From contig JAEWMB010000020.1 of assembly GCA_023457255.1 (NCBI GenBank), positions 186,001 through 250,000 on the forward strand: 64,000 bases of DNA, written 5' to 3'. This document shows positions 34,232 to 42,765 of this stretch, piece after piece. Source of the DNA: Bacillota bacterium (lineage in GTDB: Bacteria; Bacillota; Clostridia; Lachnospirales; Lachnospiraceae). The first letter of the stretch is position 1. Every line of letters begins with the position of its first letter. A model generated the notes under the pieces. That model ran no database searches, was not told the DNA's origin, and saw nothing but the letters and a program-made list of their open reading frames with translations. The position numbers and the translations under genes are program-made.

Positions 34232-34399
34232 ATGAAGTGTTTAATACTTGGGAATAATGATATAACAGAGGAAGAATGTAAGTGTATTACTGTAGAGTCT
34301 TATAAAGATAAGAATAAAAAAGAATTACCGAAAAAAGTAAAACGTATCATTGGTTGGAAAGGGATTTGCAAATCCTGTCAAAATCATAGCAAACCATGA
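34232..34399 (+). CDS. Small cysteine-containing hypothetical protein
   Basis: A 55-residue basic protein with five cysteines: Cys3, the CKC pair (16, 18) and the CKSC pair (46, 49). That arrangement could hold a zinc ion, but no known small zinc-ribbon family is recognisable. The open frame extends back to 34172, but that would overlap the promoter's -10 region. The ATG at 34232 has GAAAGG at a normal distance. It lies 27 bp ahead of the sigma-like gene and has no terminator after it, so the two are probably co-transcribed. Function is unknown. Confidence 0.6.
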   Translation: MKCLILGNNDITEEECKCITVESYKDKNKKELPKKVKRIIGWKGICKSCQNHSKP

Positions 34400-34426
34400 A
34401 AGAAAAATCATTAGTTGGAGGATCTT

Positions 34427-35188
34427 ATGATAGATAAGAATCACTTTTTAGAAATCCTTCGCAGCTTAACAGAAGTTGCAAAAGTGTCAGCGATACCGCT
34501 CTCGAAAGAAGATATTTTATCTCACTTTGATGGACTGACCCTAACAAAGGAACAGCAGGAAATGATTTATCAATATCTGCTGATGCCAGTTGAAGAACGG
34601 GAGCAGGAAGTAATTGATAATAATTCTACAATTGTAGAAGATGATATTTCAAAAGAAAGCATAGAGAAGAACTCAGTATTTTTGGAAATGTACTTAGAAG
34701 ATATGAAAGAATTGCCTAGAATGACAAAGGTGCAAGAAGAAAATGCCTATCTTCGGCTGATTGGCGGAGATGAAACGGTAAGCCAGAGTATATCCGACCA
34801 TTGGCTGCCGACAGTTGTAGAATTAGCCAAACAATATGAATCCTATGCCATTAATATGGAGGACTTAGTTCAAGAGGGAAATATGGGACTTCTTAGCGGA
34901 TTAAAACATTTGCTTGGGAGTAATAAAAAGATAGATGCGAAAGAATACTTAAGGGAATCCATATTAAAAGCTCTTGAGAATTATATTGATGAAGTGATGA
35001 AGGAAGATGATATGGAAAGTTCTATTTTATCGAAAATCACTCTGGTTAATGAAGCGAAGAAAGCATTAGCAGAAGAGTACGGTGTTCTTCCAACGGTAAT
35101 GGAAATATCAGAATATACGCTGATATCGGAAGAGGAGGTAGCAAATATATTAAGACTTTCTCTTGATACTGTAAAAGAAAAAGAGTAA
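34427..35188 (+). CDS. Sigma-70-like protein lacking region 4
   Basis: A 253-residue protein resembling RpoD-type sigma factors. An N-terminal segment (about 5-55) recalls region 1.1. Region 1.2 (about 88-115) contains YLEDMKELPRMTKVQEE. Region 2 (about 118-190) keeps the core-binding EDLVQEGNMGLLSGLKHLL. Region 3 (about 205-250) ends in PTVMEISEYTLISEEEVANILRLS-type sequence. The DNA-melting and -10-reading part of region 2 is degenerate, with few aromatic residues, and the protein ends before region 4, so it cannot read a -35 element in the usual way. GGAGG (34417-34421) supports the ATG at 34427. It may bind core RNA polymerase as a decoy or specialised factor (inference). Confidence 0.75.
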   Translation: MIDKNHFLEILRSLTEVAKVSAIPLSKEDILSHFDGLTLTKEQQEMIYQYLLMPVEEREQEVIDNNSTIVEDDISKESIEKNSVFLEMYLEDMKELPRMTKVQEENAYLRLIGGDETVSQSISDHWLPTVVELAKQYESYAINMEDLVQEGNMGLLSGLKHLLGSNKKIDAKEYLRESILKALENYIDEVMKEDDMESSILSKITLVNEAKKALAEEYGVLPTVMEISEYTLISEEEVANILRLSLDTVKEKE

Positions 35189-35223
35189 GTTGAGAAAGAA
35201 AAGAGAAAGATAGAAACATTTCG

Positions 35224-35252
35224 TTGCATCTTTTCTCATGCTATGTTATAAT
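35224..35252 (+). promoter_or_regulatory. Strong predicted sigma-A promoter of the MATE gene
   Basis: TTGCAT (35224-35229), 17 bp, TATAAT (35247-35252). The predicted transcript has a leader of about 330 nt before the MATE start at 35593. Confidence 0.6.
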
Positions 35253-35258
35253 CTTTCA

Positions 35259-35592
35259 GGTTGTGTAATATCGAAATCGCTATGATGAAATAAAATAGTT
35301 ATCACTCCATTAATAATACACAGGATAGGCTCTTGCAAGCAGTCTAACTTGTTTTGGCTACACAGAATAAGTTATTATTTCGATCTGTTTTTATGTAATC
35401 AGATCATCCGGTATGCTTATCTTTTATATTATTAACAAGGAAAGGGTACCCACTTCTTTCTTCGTTATGTAAAATTCTTGCACAAAAATGCAGGAATTTT
35501 TTCATTTTAGATGTAGTTTTCCATATTTTATCCAACACAGCGACGCAAGAATGACAATACACTAAGGTGTGTAAAGAACAAAGGAGGTTAAA
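35259..35592 (+). promoter_or_regulatory. Long 5' leader of the MATE gene (candidate riboswitch or attenuator)
   Basis: About 330 nt lie between the promoter and the coding region. The last third contains a clear intrinsic terminator (35471-35502), followed by 90 nt to the start codon. A promoter, a 210-nt structured region and a terminator ahead of an efflux gene is the usual layout of transcriptional attenuation. I do not recognise a known riboswitch in it. Confidence 0.5.
35471..35502 (+). terminator. Intrinsic terminator within the MATE leader
   Basis: ATTCTTGCA pairs with TGCAGGAAT (one G-U pair) around CAAAAA, extended by AAA/TTT and followed by a T-run. Confidence 0.7.
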
Positions 35593-36963
35593 ATGAGTAA
35601 TAAAGTATCCTTAGGTCAAAACAAGATGGGAGTCATGAAAGAAAATAAATTACTTATTTCCATGTCCCTGCCAATTATGATTTCTATGCTGGTACAAGCA
35701 ATGTATAACATCGTAGATAGCTTGTTTGTCTCCAGAGTGAATGAGAACGCTTTAGCGGCAGTTTCTCTGGCCTTTCCAATACAAAACTTAATCATTGCAA
35801 TAGGAGTTGGTACTGCAGTCGGAATTAATGCTTTATTGTCTCGGTTTCTTGGCGAAAAAAATCAGGATAAAGTTAATAAAGTAGCAAACAATGGTGTTTT
35901 TCTAACCGCGGTCAGCTATCTATTCTTTCTTATCTTTGGTATCTTCTTTACCAAACTATTTTTTGCTACTCAAACGGATAACGCTCAAATCATCGAATAC
36001 GGTGTTTCTTATCTATCGATTTGTACTATTTTTTCCTTTGGACAATTAGGACAGATTACGTTTGAGCGCTTATTGCAATCAACAGGTAAGACTATCTACT
36101 CCATGTATTCACAGGCGGCAGGAGCGATTATTAATATTATCCTTGATCCGATCCTTATTTTTGGTCTATTTGGAGCTCCAGAGTTAGGGGTAACCGGAGC
36201 TGCTGTTGCAACCGTTATTGGGCAAGTCTGCAGTTTGTTCATAGGAGTTTATTTAAATAAAAGATTTAATCATGAGATCCATTTGGATTTAAAGAGCTTT
36301 AAACCGGACGGTTCTATAATTAGACAGATATATCAGGTTGGCTTCCCTGCTATCATTATGCAGTCCATAGTATCTATTATGACATTTAGTTTAAATAAGA
36401 TTCTAATATCATTTTCCTCTACAGCAACCGCTGTTCTGGGTATTTATATAAAACTACAGAGTTTTGTCTTTATGCCGGTATTTGGATTAAATAATGGTAT
36501 GATTCCAATAATAGCTTACAATTATGGAGCACGATTGCCAAAACGTATTGTTCAGGTAGTTAAATTAAGTGTTGCTTATGCAATTGGAATTATGTTAATT
36601 GGGTTTCTGCTTATGGAGATAGCTCCGCGTGAATTTCTTACAATTTTTCAGGCATCGGAAGATATGATGGATATAGGAGTAGAAGCACTTCGTATCATCA
36701 GTATCAGTTTCTTATTTGCAGGATTTAATGTTGTAGGAAGTGCTGTATATCAAGCTCTGGGGAATGGAGTATTAAGTTTGATTATCTCCGTACTTCGTCA
36801 ATTGGTTGTTCTTTTACCGGTTGCTTCTCTGTTCTCAAAACAAGGAATTCAGGCAATCTGGTGGTCATTTCCGATTGCTGAAATAGTGGCAGTAATTTTA
36901 AATGTTATCTTCTTAAACTATGTGTATCAGAAAGAAATTAAGCCTCTGCAAGTAAGAAAATAA
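35593..36963 (+). CDS. MATE family multidrug efflux transporter
   Basis: A 456-residue cytoplasmic-membrane exporter that pumps out cationic drugs or metabolites using a Na+ or H+ gradient. It has twelve hydrophobic segments in two homologous halves. Typical motifs are PIMISMLVQAMYNIVDSLFV (32-51), GVGTAVGINALLSRFLG and, in the second half, the GFPAIIMQSI and PVFGLNNGMIPIIAYNYGA regions. It is closest in style to the NorM/DinF-like clostridial MATE proteins. The ribosome site AAAGGAGG is ideal. It is preceded by an unusually long leader with an intrinsic terminator, so expression may respond to a drug or metabolite. Confidence 0.92.
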   Translation: MSNKVSLGQNKMGVMKENKLLISMSLPIMISMLVQAMYNIVDSLFVSRVNENALAAVSLAFPIQNLIIAIGVGTAVGINALLSRFLGEKNQDKVNKVANNGVFLTAVSYLFFLIFGIFFTKLFFATQTDNAQIIEYGVSYLSICTIFSFGQLGQITFERLLQSTGKTIYSMYSQAAGAIINIILDPILIFGLFGAPELGVTGAAVATVIGQVCSLFIGVYLNKRFNHEIHLDLKSFKPDGSIIRQIYQVGFPAIIMQSIVSIMTFSLNKILISFSSTATAVLGIYIKLQSFVFMPVFGLNNGMIPIIAYNYGARLPKRIVQVVKLSVAYAIGIMLIGFLLMEIAPREFLTIFQASEDMMDIGVEALRIISISFLFAGFNVVGSAVYQALGNGVLSLIISVLRQLVVLLPVASLFSKQGIQAIWWSFPIAEIVAVILNVIFLNYVYQKEIKPLQVRK

Positions 36964-37096
36964 GAACTTCTTGATATTACCGGTTACGCCGGTGTGTCTC
37001 CAATTGGTTTTTTGAACCAGAGTACGAAAGACAAATAATATGTTAGGCAGATATCATCCGGATATTTCCTGCGAAAAAATAATAGAATCTTTAGGA

Positions 37097-37140
37097 CTAG
37101 GGGGTATTAGATTCCTGTGAATCTAATACCCCCTAGTTTT
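37097..37140. terminator. Strong bidirectional terminator
   Basis: Perfect 18-bp arms (37097-37114, 37119-37136) with five G-C pairs in a row, a 4-nt loop and TTTT. It lies between the MATE gene (+) and a small minus-strand gene. Confidence 0.9.
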
Positions 37141-37202
37141 AGCAATTGTCTTGTTTCCATACTCAATAAACTATATTTTATTGGATTTTGGTATGATATT
37201 CT

Positions 37203-37442
37203 TTAGTTTGGAAAAGTATCTTTCAGATCTTTTATGAGTTCAATATCAGATTCAGTTAATTTTATGTTCGATGTATATGTTTTTCCATTTGCGTCGGTTA
37301 CATGGATTTCAATCACAGTACCAGTTTGTAATGCATTATTTGTAACCGCACTTAAAAACAATGGAAATTTGGGATGGTTTGTTTTAAATGCTTCAATTGC
37401 AGTCTTTATTTTAAGTAATTTCATTGGATTCATTGGATTCAT
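37203..37442 (-). CDS. Small conserved hypothetical protein
   Basis: A 79-residue soluble protein. It starts MNPMNPMKLLKIKTAIEAF, has HPKFPLFLSAV in the middle and ends in a short acidic helix (ESDIELIKDLKDTF). I recall similar proteins with NPMKLLKIK and NHPKFP in other clostridia, but no function is known. The middle part (GTVIEIHVTDANGKTYTSNI) should form a small beta-sheet. GGGAGG lies ten bases before the ATG at 37442. The NPMNPM at the start comes from a short DNA repeat, so the exact start could be one of three ATGs. It is monocistronic. Confidence 0.7.
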   Translation of the reverse strand: MNPMNPMKLLKIKTAIEAFKTNHPKFPLFLSAVTNNALQTGTVIEIHVTDANGKTYTSNIKLTESDIELIKDLKDTFPN

Positions 37443-37743
37443 GACTTTGTTTCCTCCCTACACAGTACTTATTAGTATCATAATACAGATGAAATAAAAA
37501 AGCAAATTTTTGAACGTATCGTAACACTATTGTTTCGCTTCAAAATTTATTTACAATTGCTAATAGAAAAAAGCTCTTTTCAATTTATTAAATGAAAGAT
37601 GATTATATGATATCAATCAGTGATAATATTGGAATAATATATAAACTAAAAAGTGCTATCTGATTTATTTACCTCTCATTTCCCTAGTTCTACCAACTTT
37701 AGCTTTGGAATAGATTACATTGAATATACAATTGAGGATTTTT

Positions 37744-38493
37744 ATGGACAATTGTATTGTTGTGAAAGCACTAAAAAAGAACTATGGGAAGAAGACAGTT
37801 GTAGATTCTATTGACTTTTCAGTAGGGAGAGGACAAATTTGTGCTTTTTTGGGACCAAATGGTGCCGGAAAAAGTACAACAATGAAAATGTTGGCTACCT
37901 TATTGAAGAAAACCAGTGGAAAAATTGTAGTGGAAGGTCTTGATATGGATTTCTATCCGGAAGAAATAAAGCGTAACCTTGGTATTGTCTTTCAAGAAGA
38001 TGTGCTGGATGCAAGCTTAACAGTAGAAGAGAATCTCTATTATCGCGGTGGCCTTTATATCAAATCAAAAAAGGAATTGAATCTAAAAATCAAGCATGTA
38101 ATTTCTCTCCTTGAATTAGACAAGATACGAGATAAAAAATATGAGACCTGTTCCGGTGGACAGAAGCGTATTGTTCAAATTGGCAGGGCGTTGCTTACAG
38201 CTCCGAAACTTTTATTATTGGATGAGCCAACCATTGGATTAGATCCCTTGGCAAGGACTCTTGTCTGGCAGGTTCTAAAAAAACTAAATCATGACCTTCA
38301 TATTACAATTTTTTATACTACACACTATATGGAAGAAACCGACTATGCGAATCATATCTGTATTCTTAATGAAGGAAAAATCTTATTATGCCAAAATCGG
38401 GATCAACTGTTGCAAAAGCCATGGAAAGATAAAAAGCGATTTACCATACAGGAAATTTATCTTGATTTATTGGCAGGTAAAAATAAGCTTTGA
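37744..38493 (+). CDS. ABC-2 type exporter ATPase
   Basis: A 249-residue ATP-binding subunit of a drug or lipid exporter. It has Walker A GPNGAGKS, signature CSGGQKR and Walker B LLLLDEPTIGLDP, followed by the H-loop FYTTHYMEETDYA. This is the CcmA/NodI/DrrA type that works with a separate permease. GAGG (37734-37737) supports the ATG at 37744. The frame extends to a TTG eight codons upstream that lacks a ribosome site. The partner permease follows 43 bp downstream. The substrate is not predictable. It has no accompanying regulator. Confidence 0.9.
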   Translation: MDNCIVVKALKKNYGKKTVVDSIDFSVGRGQICAFLGPNGAGKSTTMKMLATLLKKTSGKIVVEGLDMDFYPEEIKRNLGIVFQEDVLDASLTVEENLYYRGGLYIKSKKELNLKIKHVISLLELDKIRDKKYETCSGGQKRIVQIGRALLTAPKLLLLDEPTIGLDPLARTLVWQVLKKLNHDLHITIFYTTHYMEETDYANHICILNEGKILLCQNRDQLLQKPWKDKKRFTIQEIYLDLLAGKNKL

Positions 38494-38536
38494 TATTGTT
38501 CATGAAGGACAGCAGATAGAAAGTAGGGGGTAAGGG

Positions 38537-39406
38537 ATGAGGGTGTTAGGAGTTCTTGTCGATAGAAATATTACCTTGTTTCGCTCAAATAAAAGAAATG
38601 TTTTGCTAAGTTTTGCTTCAATTCTGATTGTAATGGGTTTGTACGCAATATTTCTCCGGAATTTTATCCTTGACTCTGTAGCAGCGAATGGTTTATCCGG
38701 CATACTAGCGCAAGAGTTTACAGACCGAACGATGATTGGTGGTTTCATGATTGTTTTAAATACAACCACTTGCTTTGGAATTATGCAATTATGCGTTGAA
38801 GATGCCTCTTCCGGTATCAGGAAAGATTTTCTCGTTGCTCCGGTCACAGAATTTAAAATTCTCATAGGATACTTTATCTCAAGTATCCTGGTGTCAAGTT
38901 TTTTTACAATAGTTACGGTGATTAGTGCAGAATGTTACTTTTATATAAGATACGATAATCCAATGGATATTGAGACTTTAAGTCATGTTGTCTTGCAAGT
39001 CATAGCTATCTCTATCATAAATTCTCAGTTATTATTATGTTTTATGAAATTAATTAAGGATACCACAACATTTTCAACCTTTGGAAATCTATATGGAATG
39101 ATGTCCGGTTTCTTAGCCGGAACATATTTGCCTTATCCTATGTATCCCGATACTTTAAAGAAGGTCTTGCTATTTTACCCGCCAACGCACCTTGCCAGTA
39201 TGATGAGAAAGATTTATTTGGGTGATTTTTCCAAAAGAATGGAAGCCTCTCCTATGAAAAGTCTATGTAATCAGCTATTTGATGTGTTTGGCGTAAACAT
39301 TAAATGGAACAATACCGATATCAGTGGTAAAGTTCAAGTTTGTATCCTATTATTATACTTTTGTTTATTCCTTATTATCCTAAAGCTATCTTATAGAAAA
39401 AAATAA
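38537..39406 (+). CDS. ABC-2 type exporter permease
   Basis: A 289-residue membrane partner of the preceding ATPase. It contains about six hydrophobic segments (about 20-45, 70-95, 110-135, 145-165, 180-200 and 265-285). The ABC-2 family region SGFLAGTYLPYPMYPDTLKK lies before the last loop. The ribosome site GGGGGTAAGGG precedes the ATG at 38537. The stop codon at 39404-39406 is followed in the same frame by a glycyl-tRNA synthetase remnant, which marks a rearrangement point immediately downstream of this gene. Confidence 0.87.
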   Translation: MRVLGVLVDRNITLFRSNKRNVLLSFASILIVMGLYAIFLRNFILDSVAANGLSGILAQEFTDRTMIGGFMIVLNTTTCFGIMQLCVEDASSGIRKDFLVAPVTEFKILIGYFISSILVSSFFTIVTVISAECYFYIRYDNPMDIETLSHVVLQVIAISIINSQLLLCFMKLIKDTTTFSTFGNLYGMMSGFLAGTYLPYPMYPDTLKKVLLFYPPTHLASMMRKIYLGDFSKRMEASPMKSLCNQLFDVFGVNIKWNNTDISGKVQVCILLLYFCLFLIILKLSYRKK

Positions 39407-39607
39407 TTAATTACTAAGAAAGCATATGATGAGGGAGGAACCATTGGAAAGCGCTATCGAAGAGGAGATGCCATCGGTACTGTCACCATTGATGATGAGA
39501 CATTAGAAAAGGGAATTCTTACAATTAGAGAACGAGACACAATGAAGCAAAGGGTTGTCGCCTTAGAAGATATTCTTGAAGAATTAAAGACTATTTTAGA
39601 AATATAA
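39407..39607 (+). pseudogene. Remnant of glycyl-tRNA synthetase C-terminal domain
   Basis: The frame directly after the ABC permease stop encodes 66 codons with no start codon. They include KKAYDEGGTIGKRYRRGDAI, then GTVTIDD, then LTIRERDTMKQ, ending ELKTILEI and a stop. The IGKRYRR-D-IGT and T(I/V)R(E/D)RDTM motifs are the end of the anticodon-binding domain of dimeric glycyl-tRNA synthetases. Compared with the family consensus (IGT-PFC-VTVD), three residues are missing. The body of the gene is absent. It is too short and startless to be functional, so it is most likely debris from a past duplication or rearrangement. The full-length gene should exist elsewhere in the genome. Confidence 0.75.
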
Positions 39608-39840
39608 GTATGAAAAGAGCTTAGAGTAATTAATTATAATTATAATTATAAAAAACGCCTTATGTCATCACAAAAAAATCATAATTAGGATTGCTTCATG
39701 GTAAAATGTAGGGTATCATAGTTTTTATACATTGAAGTCTAACAGGAAAATAATGAAAAACTTAGGTTTCTTATCACAATTTTGCATAGTATGAATTGTG
39801 ATTGATATGTGATTGTGCGAAGGCACTAGAAGGAGGTTAT
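39608..39840 (+). other. Intergenic region with a short TAATTA repeat
   Basis: About 230 bp without a gene. It includes an AT repeat (39631-39650) made of TAATTA units. No clear promoter was assigned for the flavin reductase gene. Confidence 0.35.
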
Positions 39841-40350
39841 ATGATGAGTTTTCATGAAATTGATTTACTAAAGGAAGATATGAATCCATTCCACAAGATA
39901 GGAAAAGAGTGGTTCTTAATTGCTGCCGGTGATAAAGATGGATTTAATATGATGACGGCATCGTGGGGTTTCTTAGGCGTAATCTGGGGTAAAAATTCTG
40001 CAATCTCGGTTGTTAGGCCCCAACGCTATACAAAACAATTTATTGACAAAGAAGAATACTTTACTATGAGCTTCTTTGGAAAAGAGCAAAGAGAAGCATT
40101 GGCATTTTGCGGTAGCAAAAGTGGTAAAGATTACGACAAGGCAAAAGAAACAGGCCTTACCCCAATGTACCTTGATGAGACAGTTTCCTTTGAAGAGGCG
40201 GAACTTGTTCTTATCTGTAAGAAAGTTTACGTGGATGAGATTAAAAAGCAAAACTTTCTTGATATGATGATTCTGGAAGCGAACTACCCAAATCAGGATT
40301 ACCATACGGTGTATGTGGGCGAAATCGTGAAAGCATATCGCAGAAGTTAA
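39841..40350 (+). CDS. Flavin reductase family protein (FMN-binding split barrel)
   Basis: A 169-residue cytoplasmic flavoprotein of the DIM6/NTAB or flavin-reductase type. The split-barrel core shows GFNMMTASWGFLGVIWGK (about 36-53), SVVRPQRYT and FTMSFFG, the regions that cradle FMN. It probably transfers electrons between NAD(P)H or a reduced partner and FMN; the exact substrate is unknown. AGGAGG (39831-39836) precedes two in-frame ATGs at 39841 and 39844. The second has better spacing, so the true start may be one codon later. An upstream frame extension to 39802 is not supported. It is followed after 91 bp by a HAD phosphatase. Confidence 0.87.
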   Translation: MMSFHEIDLLKEDMNPFHKIGKEWFLIAAGDKDGFNMMTASWGFLGVIWGKNSAISVVRPQRYTKQFIDKEEYFTMSFFGKEQREALAFCGSKSGKDYDKAKETGLTPMYLDETVSFEEAELVLICKKVYVDEIKKQNFLDMMILEANYPNQDYHTVYVGEIVKAYRRS

Positions 40351-40441
40351 TTGATAAGCTAGAAATAATCAGGATCGGTAACGCTACTTTGACTGCGATA
40401 AAATTAGCGTCACAATTTGCATAAGAAGGAGAACATAAAGA

Positions 40442-41149
40442 ATGGCAGAAAAGATTACCACAGTTTTATTTGATTTGGATGGGACGTTATTACCGTTTGA
40501 GCAAGAGGAGTTTATTCACAGTTATTTTAAACGTCTCGCTATCAAATTAATACCTATGGGATTTGAAAAAGACCCTCTGATAAAAGCAATCTGGACCGGC
40601 ATGGAAGCGATGATCCGCAACGATGGGACAAAAACAAATGAAGCGGCATTTTGGGAAGTCTTTGAAGGGTTGCTTCAAACAAAGCGTGAGTTGCTTGAGG
40701 ATGTATTTCTTGAATTTTATCAGAAGGAGTTTGATGCAGTAAAAGAAGTAGTAACGGAAGGCATAGACCGCAAAAGTTTGATTGAAAATCTTAAATCAAA
40801 AGGGTATCAGTTAGTATTAGCAACGAATCCTGTTTTCCCTAAAGAAGCGGTAGCTACCAGATTATCTTGGATTAACCTATCATTTGACGATTTTACTTAC
40901 GTTACAACTTTTGAAAACAGCAGCTATTGCAAACCAAATCTCGGATATTATCAGGATATCTTAAAAGCGATAGGAAAACAGCCGGAAGAATGTGTCATGA
41001 TTGGAAATAACACCTTAGAAGATATGGTGTCAGGAAAATTGGGCATTACGACAGGTCTTGTTACAACAAATCTAGAAAATCAAAATAACTATGATGTGAA
41101 TCAATTTACTCATGGTACTTTGGAAGAAGTTATAGATAAGCTTTTATAA
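40442..41149 (+). CDS. HAD superfamily hydrolase (phosphatase)
   Basis: A 235-residue cytoplasmic phosphatase-type enzyme. Motif I is FDLDGTLL with nucleophile Asp11 and acid/base Asp13, motif II is LVLATNP, the conserved Lys is in YCKPNLGYY, and motif IV is MIGNNTLEDM. Residues about 18-95 form a helical cap (C1 type), so the substrate is a small phosphorylated molecule such as phosphoglycolate or a sugar phosphate. It cannot be assigned further. The ribosome site AGAAGGAG precedes the ATG at 40442. It may be co-transcribed with the flavin reductase gene. Confidence 0.87.
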   Translation: MAEKITTVLFDLDGTLLPFEQEEFIHSYFKRLAIKLIPMGFEKDPLIKAIWTGMEAMIRNDGTKTNEAAFWEVFEGLLQTKRELLEDVFLEFYQKEFDAVKEVVTEGIDRKSLIENLKSKGYQLVLATNPVFPKEAVATRLSWINLSFDDFTYVTTFENSSYCKPNLGYYQDILKAIGKQPEECVMIGNNTLEDMVSGKLGITTGLVTTNLENQNNYDVNQFTHGTLEEVIDKLL

Positions 41150-41222
41150 ATTTATACAAAGGAGCGTTTATATACGAGAAGGGATTGTCCTGAAAACGTT
41201 ACTTAGAGATATTCTAAAACAA

Positions 41223-41266
41223 GCATCCTGAATAAGCTCGCCGGATGGCGGGCTTATTCAGGATGC
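41223..41266. terminator. Bidirectional terminator
   Basis: Perfect 15-bp outer arms (41223-41237, 41252-41266) with an inner CGCC/GGCG pairing. It lies between the HAD gene (+) and the YitT-like gene (-). Confidence 0.8.
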
Positions 41267-41315
41267 AATAATTCCTTTTATCCCTAAGCGCTTTAATTCC
41301 TGTAATTTTAGCAAG

Positions 41316-41798
41316 TTATAATTTTCTTAAATAATTTCCTTCCACCCATACTCCTTCTTTTACCACGATAAATGCCTCCGGATCATATTTATGTACCATG
41401 CGTTTTAATTGACTGATTTCATATTTTGATAGTATGATATAAAGAATTTCTGAACCTTCTAAGGTATAAGCACCGGTTGAATTCCACTTAGTTATCTCTC
41501 TGCCAAGGGTACTCATAATTTCCATTTGCATTTCTCTGCTGTATTTTCGTGTGATGATAATCACTTCCACATTAATATTTTGAGAGTGAATCTTATCCAG
41601 GGCAATGGAACTAACGCAGGCAAAAATAATGGAATATTTGTAAAAGGCAAATGAAAATAACCCATTAAAATAGTACGAATTATCTGACAGATTCCCTCGG
41701 CAGCAAATGTATTCAATACGATAACCTTTAAGAAATCTTAAGATATATTTTACTTGTTCATTCTTGCGGGTATCAGTAAAATATGATATTCTATACAT
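41316..41798 (-). CDS. Stand-alone YitT C-terminal (DUF2179) domain, probably a truncated gene
   Basis: A 160-residue product. Residues about 75-160 match the cytosolic DUF2179 domain that ends YitT-family membrane proteins (EVIIITRKYSREM, WNSTGAYTLEGSEILYIILSKYEISQLKRMV, AFIVVKEGVWVEGNYL, here broken up). The expected N-terminal block of four or five membrane helices is missing. Only the last stretch before the domain (FYKYSIIFACVSSIALDKI) looks like the end of it. The start codon has no visible ribosome site. A decayed yitT gene is the simplest reading; a soluble DUF2179 protein is the alternative. DUF2179 domains may bind nucleotides, but this is not established. Confidence 0.6.
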   Translation of the reverse strand: MYRISYFTDTRKNEQVKYILRFLKGYRIEYICCRGNLSDNSYYFNGLFSFAFYKYSIIFACVSSIALDKIHSQNINVEVIIITRKYSREMQMEIMSTLGREITKWNSTGAYTLEGSEILYIILSKYEISQLKRMVHKYDPEAFIVVKEGVWVEGNYLRKL

Positions 41799-41895
41799 CG
41801 TTATGAAATGAAATCTTAAGAATCAAAAGAGTAGCCCTAATGGTTATTTTTTATAGAAGGCGCTGCCAGTCTTTTGATAGAGTTGGAGGGAAGGC

Positions 41896-42744
41896 ATGAA
41901 AAAAGTACGAAAGATGCTGGCAGTATGCATGGTATTTGTTATGCTGGTTGGTTGTTCAAAATCTTCGGGGGAATCAGAGAAAGATAAATCAGAGAACCAA
42001 CATCAAAGTAACCAGAATCAAGAGGAACAAAATGGTACTAAGGATAACAATACGGATAATAATCCAGTGAGTGGTCAGGAAACAGTCCCGGAGAAGCCAC
42101 CGGAAGGTGACTTAGCCGAAGATATTATTTTGGCATTAGATCCCGGACACGGTGGTGTTTTCGGCGGTGCTTCTTATGATGGAAGAAACGAAAAGGATTT
42201 AACCTTAATTGTTGCAAACTATGTTAAGGAATATCTGGAAGAAAACTATGATGGTGTTCAGATTGTATTTACACGTACGGAAGATGTTGCTTTGTCCAAA
42301 GATGTAAAAGAAGACTTAGAGCTTAGAGCACAAATAGCAAAGGATGCGAATGCAGATGCTCTTATAAGTCTTCATTTTAATGCTTCCGAGGAGCACAGTC
42401 AAAGTGGTTCTATGGTGTTTATTTCACATCGTGACAATGTCACAACTGTAGCTAAGTTACTTGCAGAGTCTATTCTAACCGAGTTAGAAGGGCTTGGTTT
42501 AAAAAATCATGGGACAAAAACCAGAAACAGTAATGATATGTTTGATGAACAGGGAAAACCTCTTGATTATTATGCCATTAACAGACACTGTGCCAATCGG
42601 GATATTCCCGGGATCATCGTAGAACACTGTTTTATGGATCATAGTAATGATAAAGGCTATATTGATAGTGAAGAGGATTTAAAAGCTTTAGCCATTGCGG
42701 ACGCAGAAGGTATTGCTAAATTCTATGGATTGATTAAGAAATAA
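41896..42744 (+). CDS. N-acetylmuramoyl-L-alanine amidase lipoprotein (Amidase_3)
   Basis: A 282-residue zinc amidase anchored by lipid to the outer face of the membrane. The lipobox is MLVGC (Cys20). A very polar Glu/Asn/Gln linker (21-75) follows, then the Amidase_3 domain (about 76-280). Zinc ligands are His85 in DPGHGG, Glu99 in RNEKD and His160 in LHFNAS; the catalytic Glu243 is in IVEHCFMD. It removes stem peptides from glycan strands in cell-wall turnover, cell separation or spore mother-cell lysis. GGAGGGAAGG precedes the ATG. It has its own terminator and stands 320 bp before another wall hydrolase. Confidence 0.92.
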   Translation: MKKVRKMLAVCMVFVMLVGCSKSSGESEKDKSENQHQSNQNQEEQNGTKDNNTDNNPVSGQETVPEKPPEGDLAEDIILALDPGHGGVFGGASYDGRNEKDLTLIVANYVKEYLEENYDGVQIVFTRTEDVALSKDVKEDLELRAQIAKDANADALISLHFNASEEHSQSGSMVFISHRDNVTTVAKLLAESILTELEGLGLKNHGTKTRNSNDMFDEQGKPLDYYAINRHCANRDIPGIIVEHCFMDHSNDKGYIDSEEDLKALAIADAEGIAKFYGLIKK

Positions 42745-42765
42745 GTTTAATTTATAAAATTTAAG

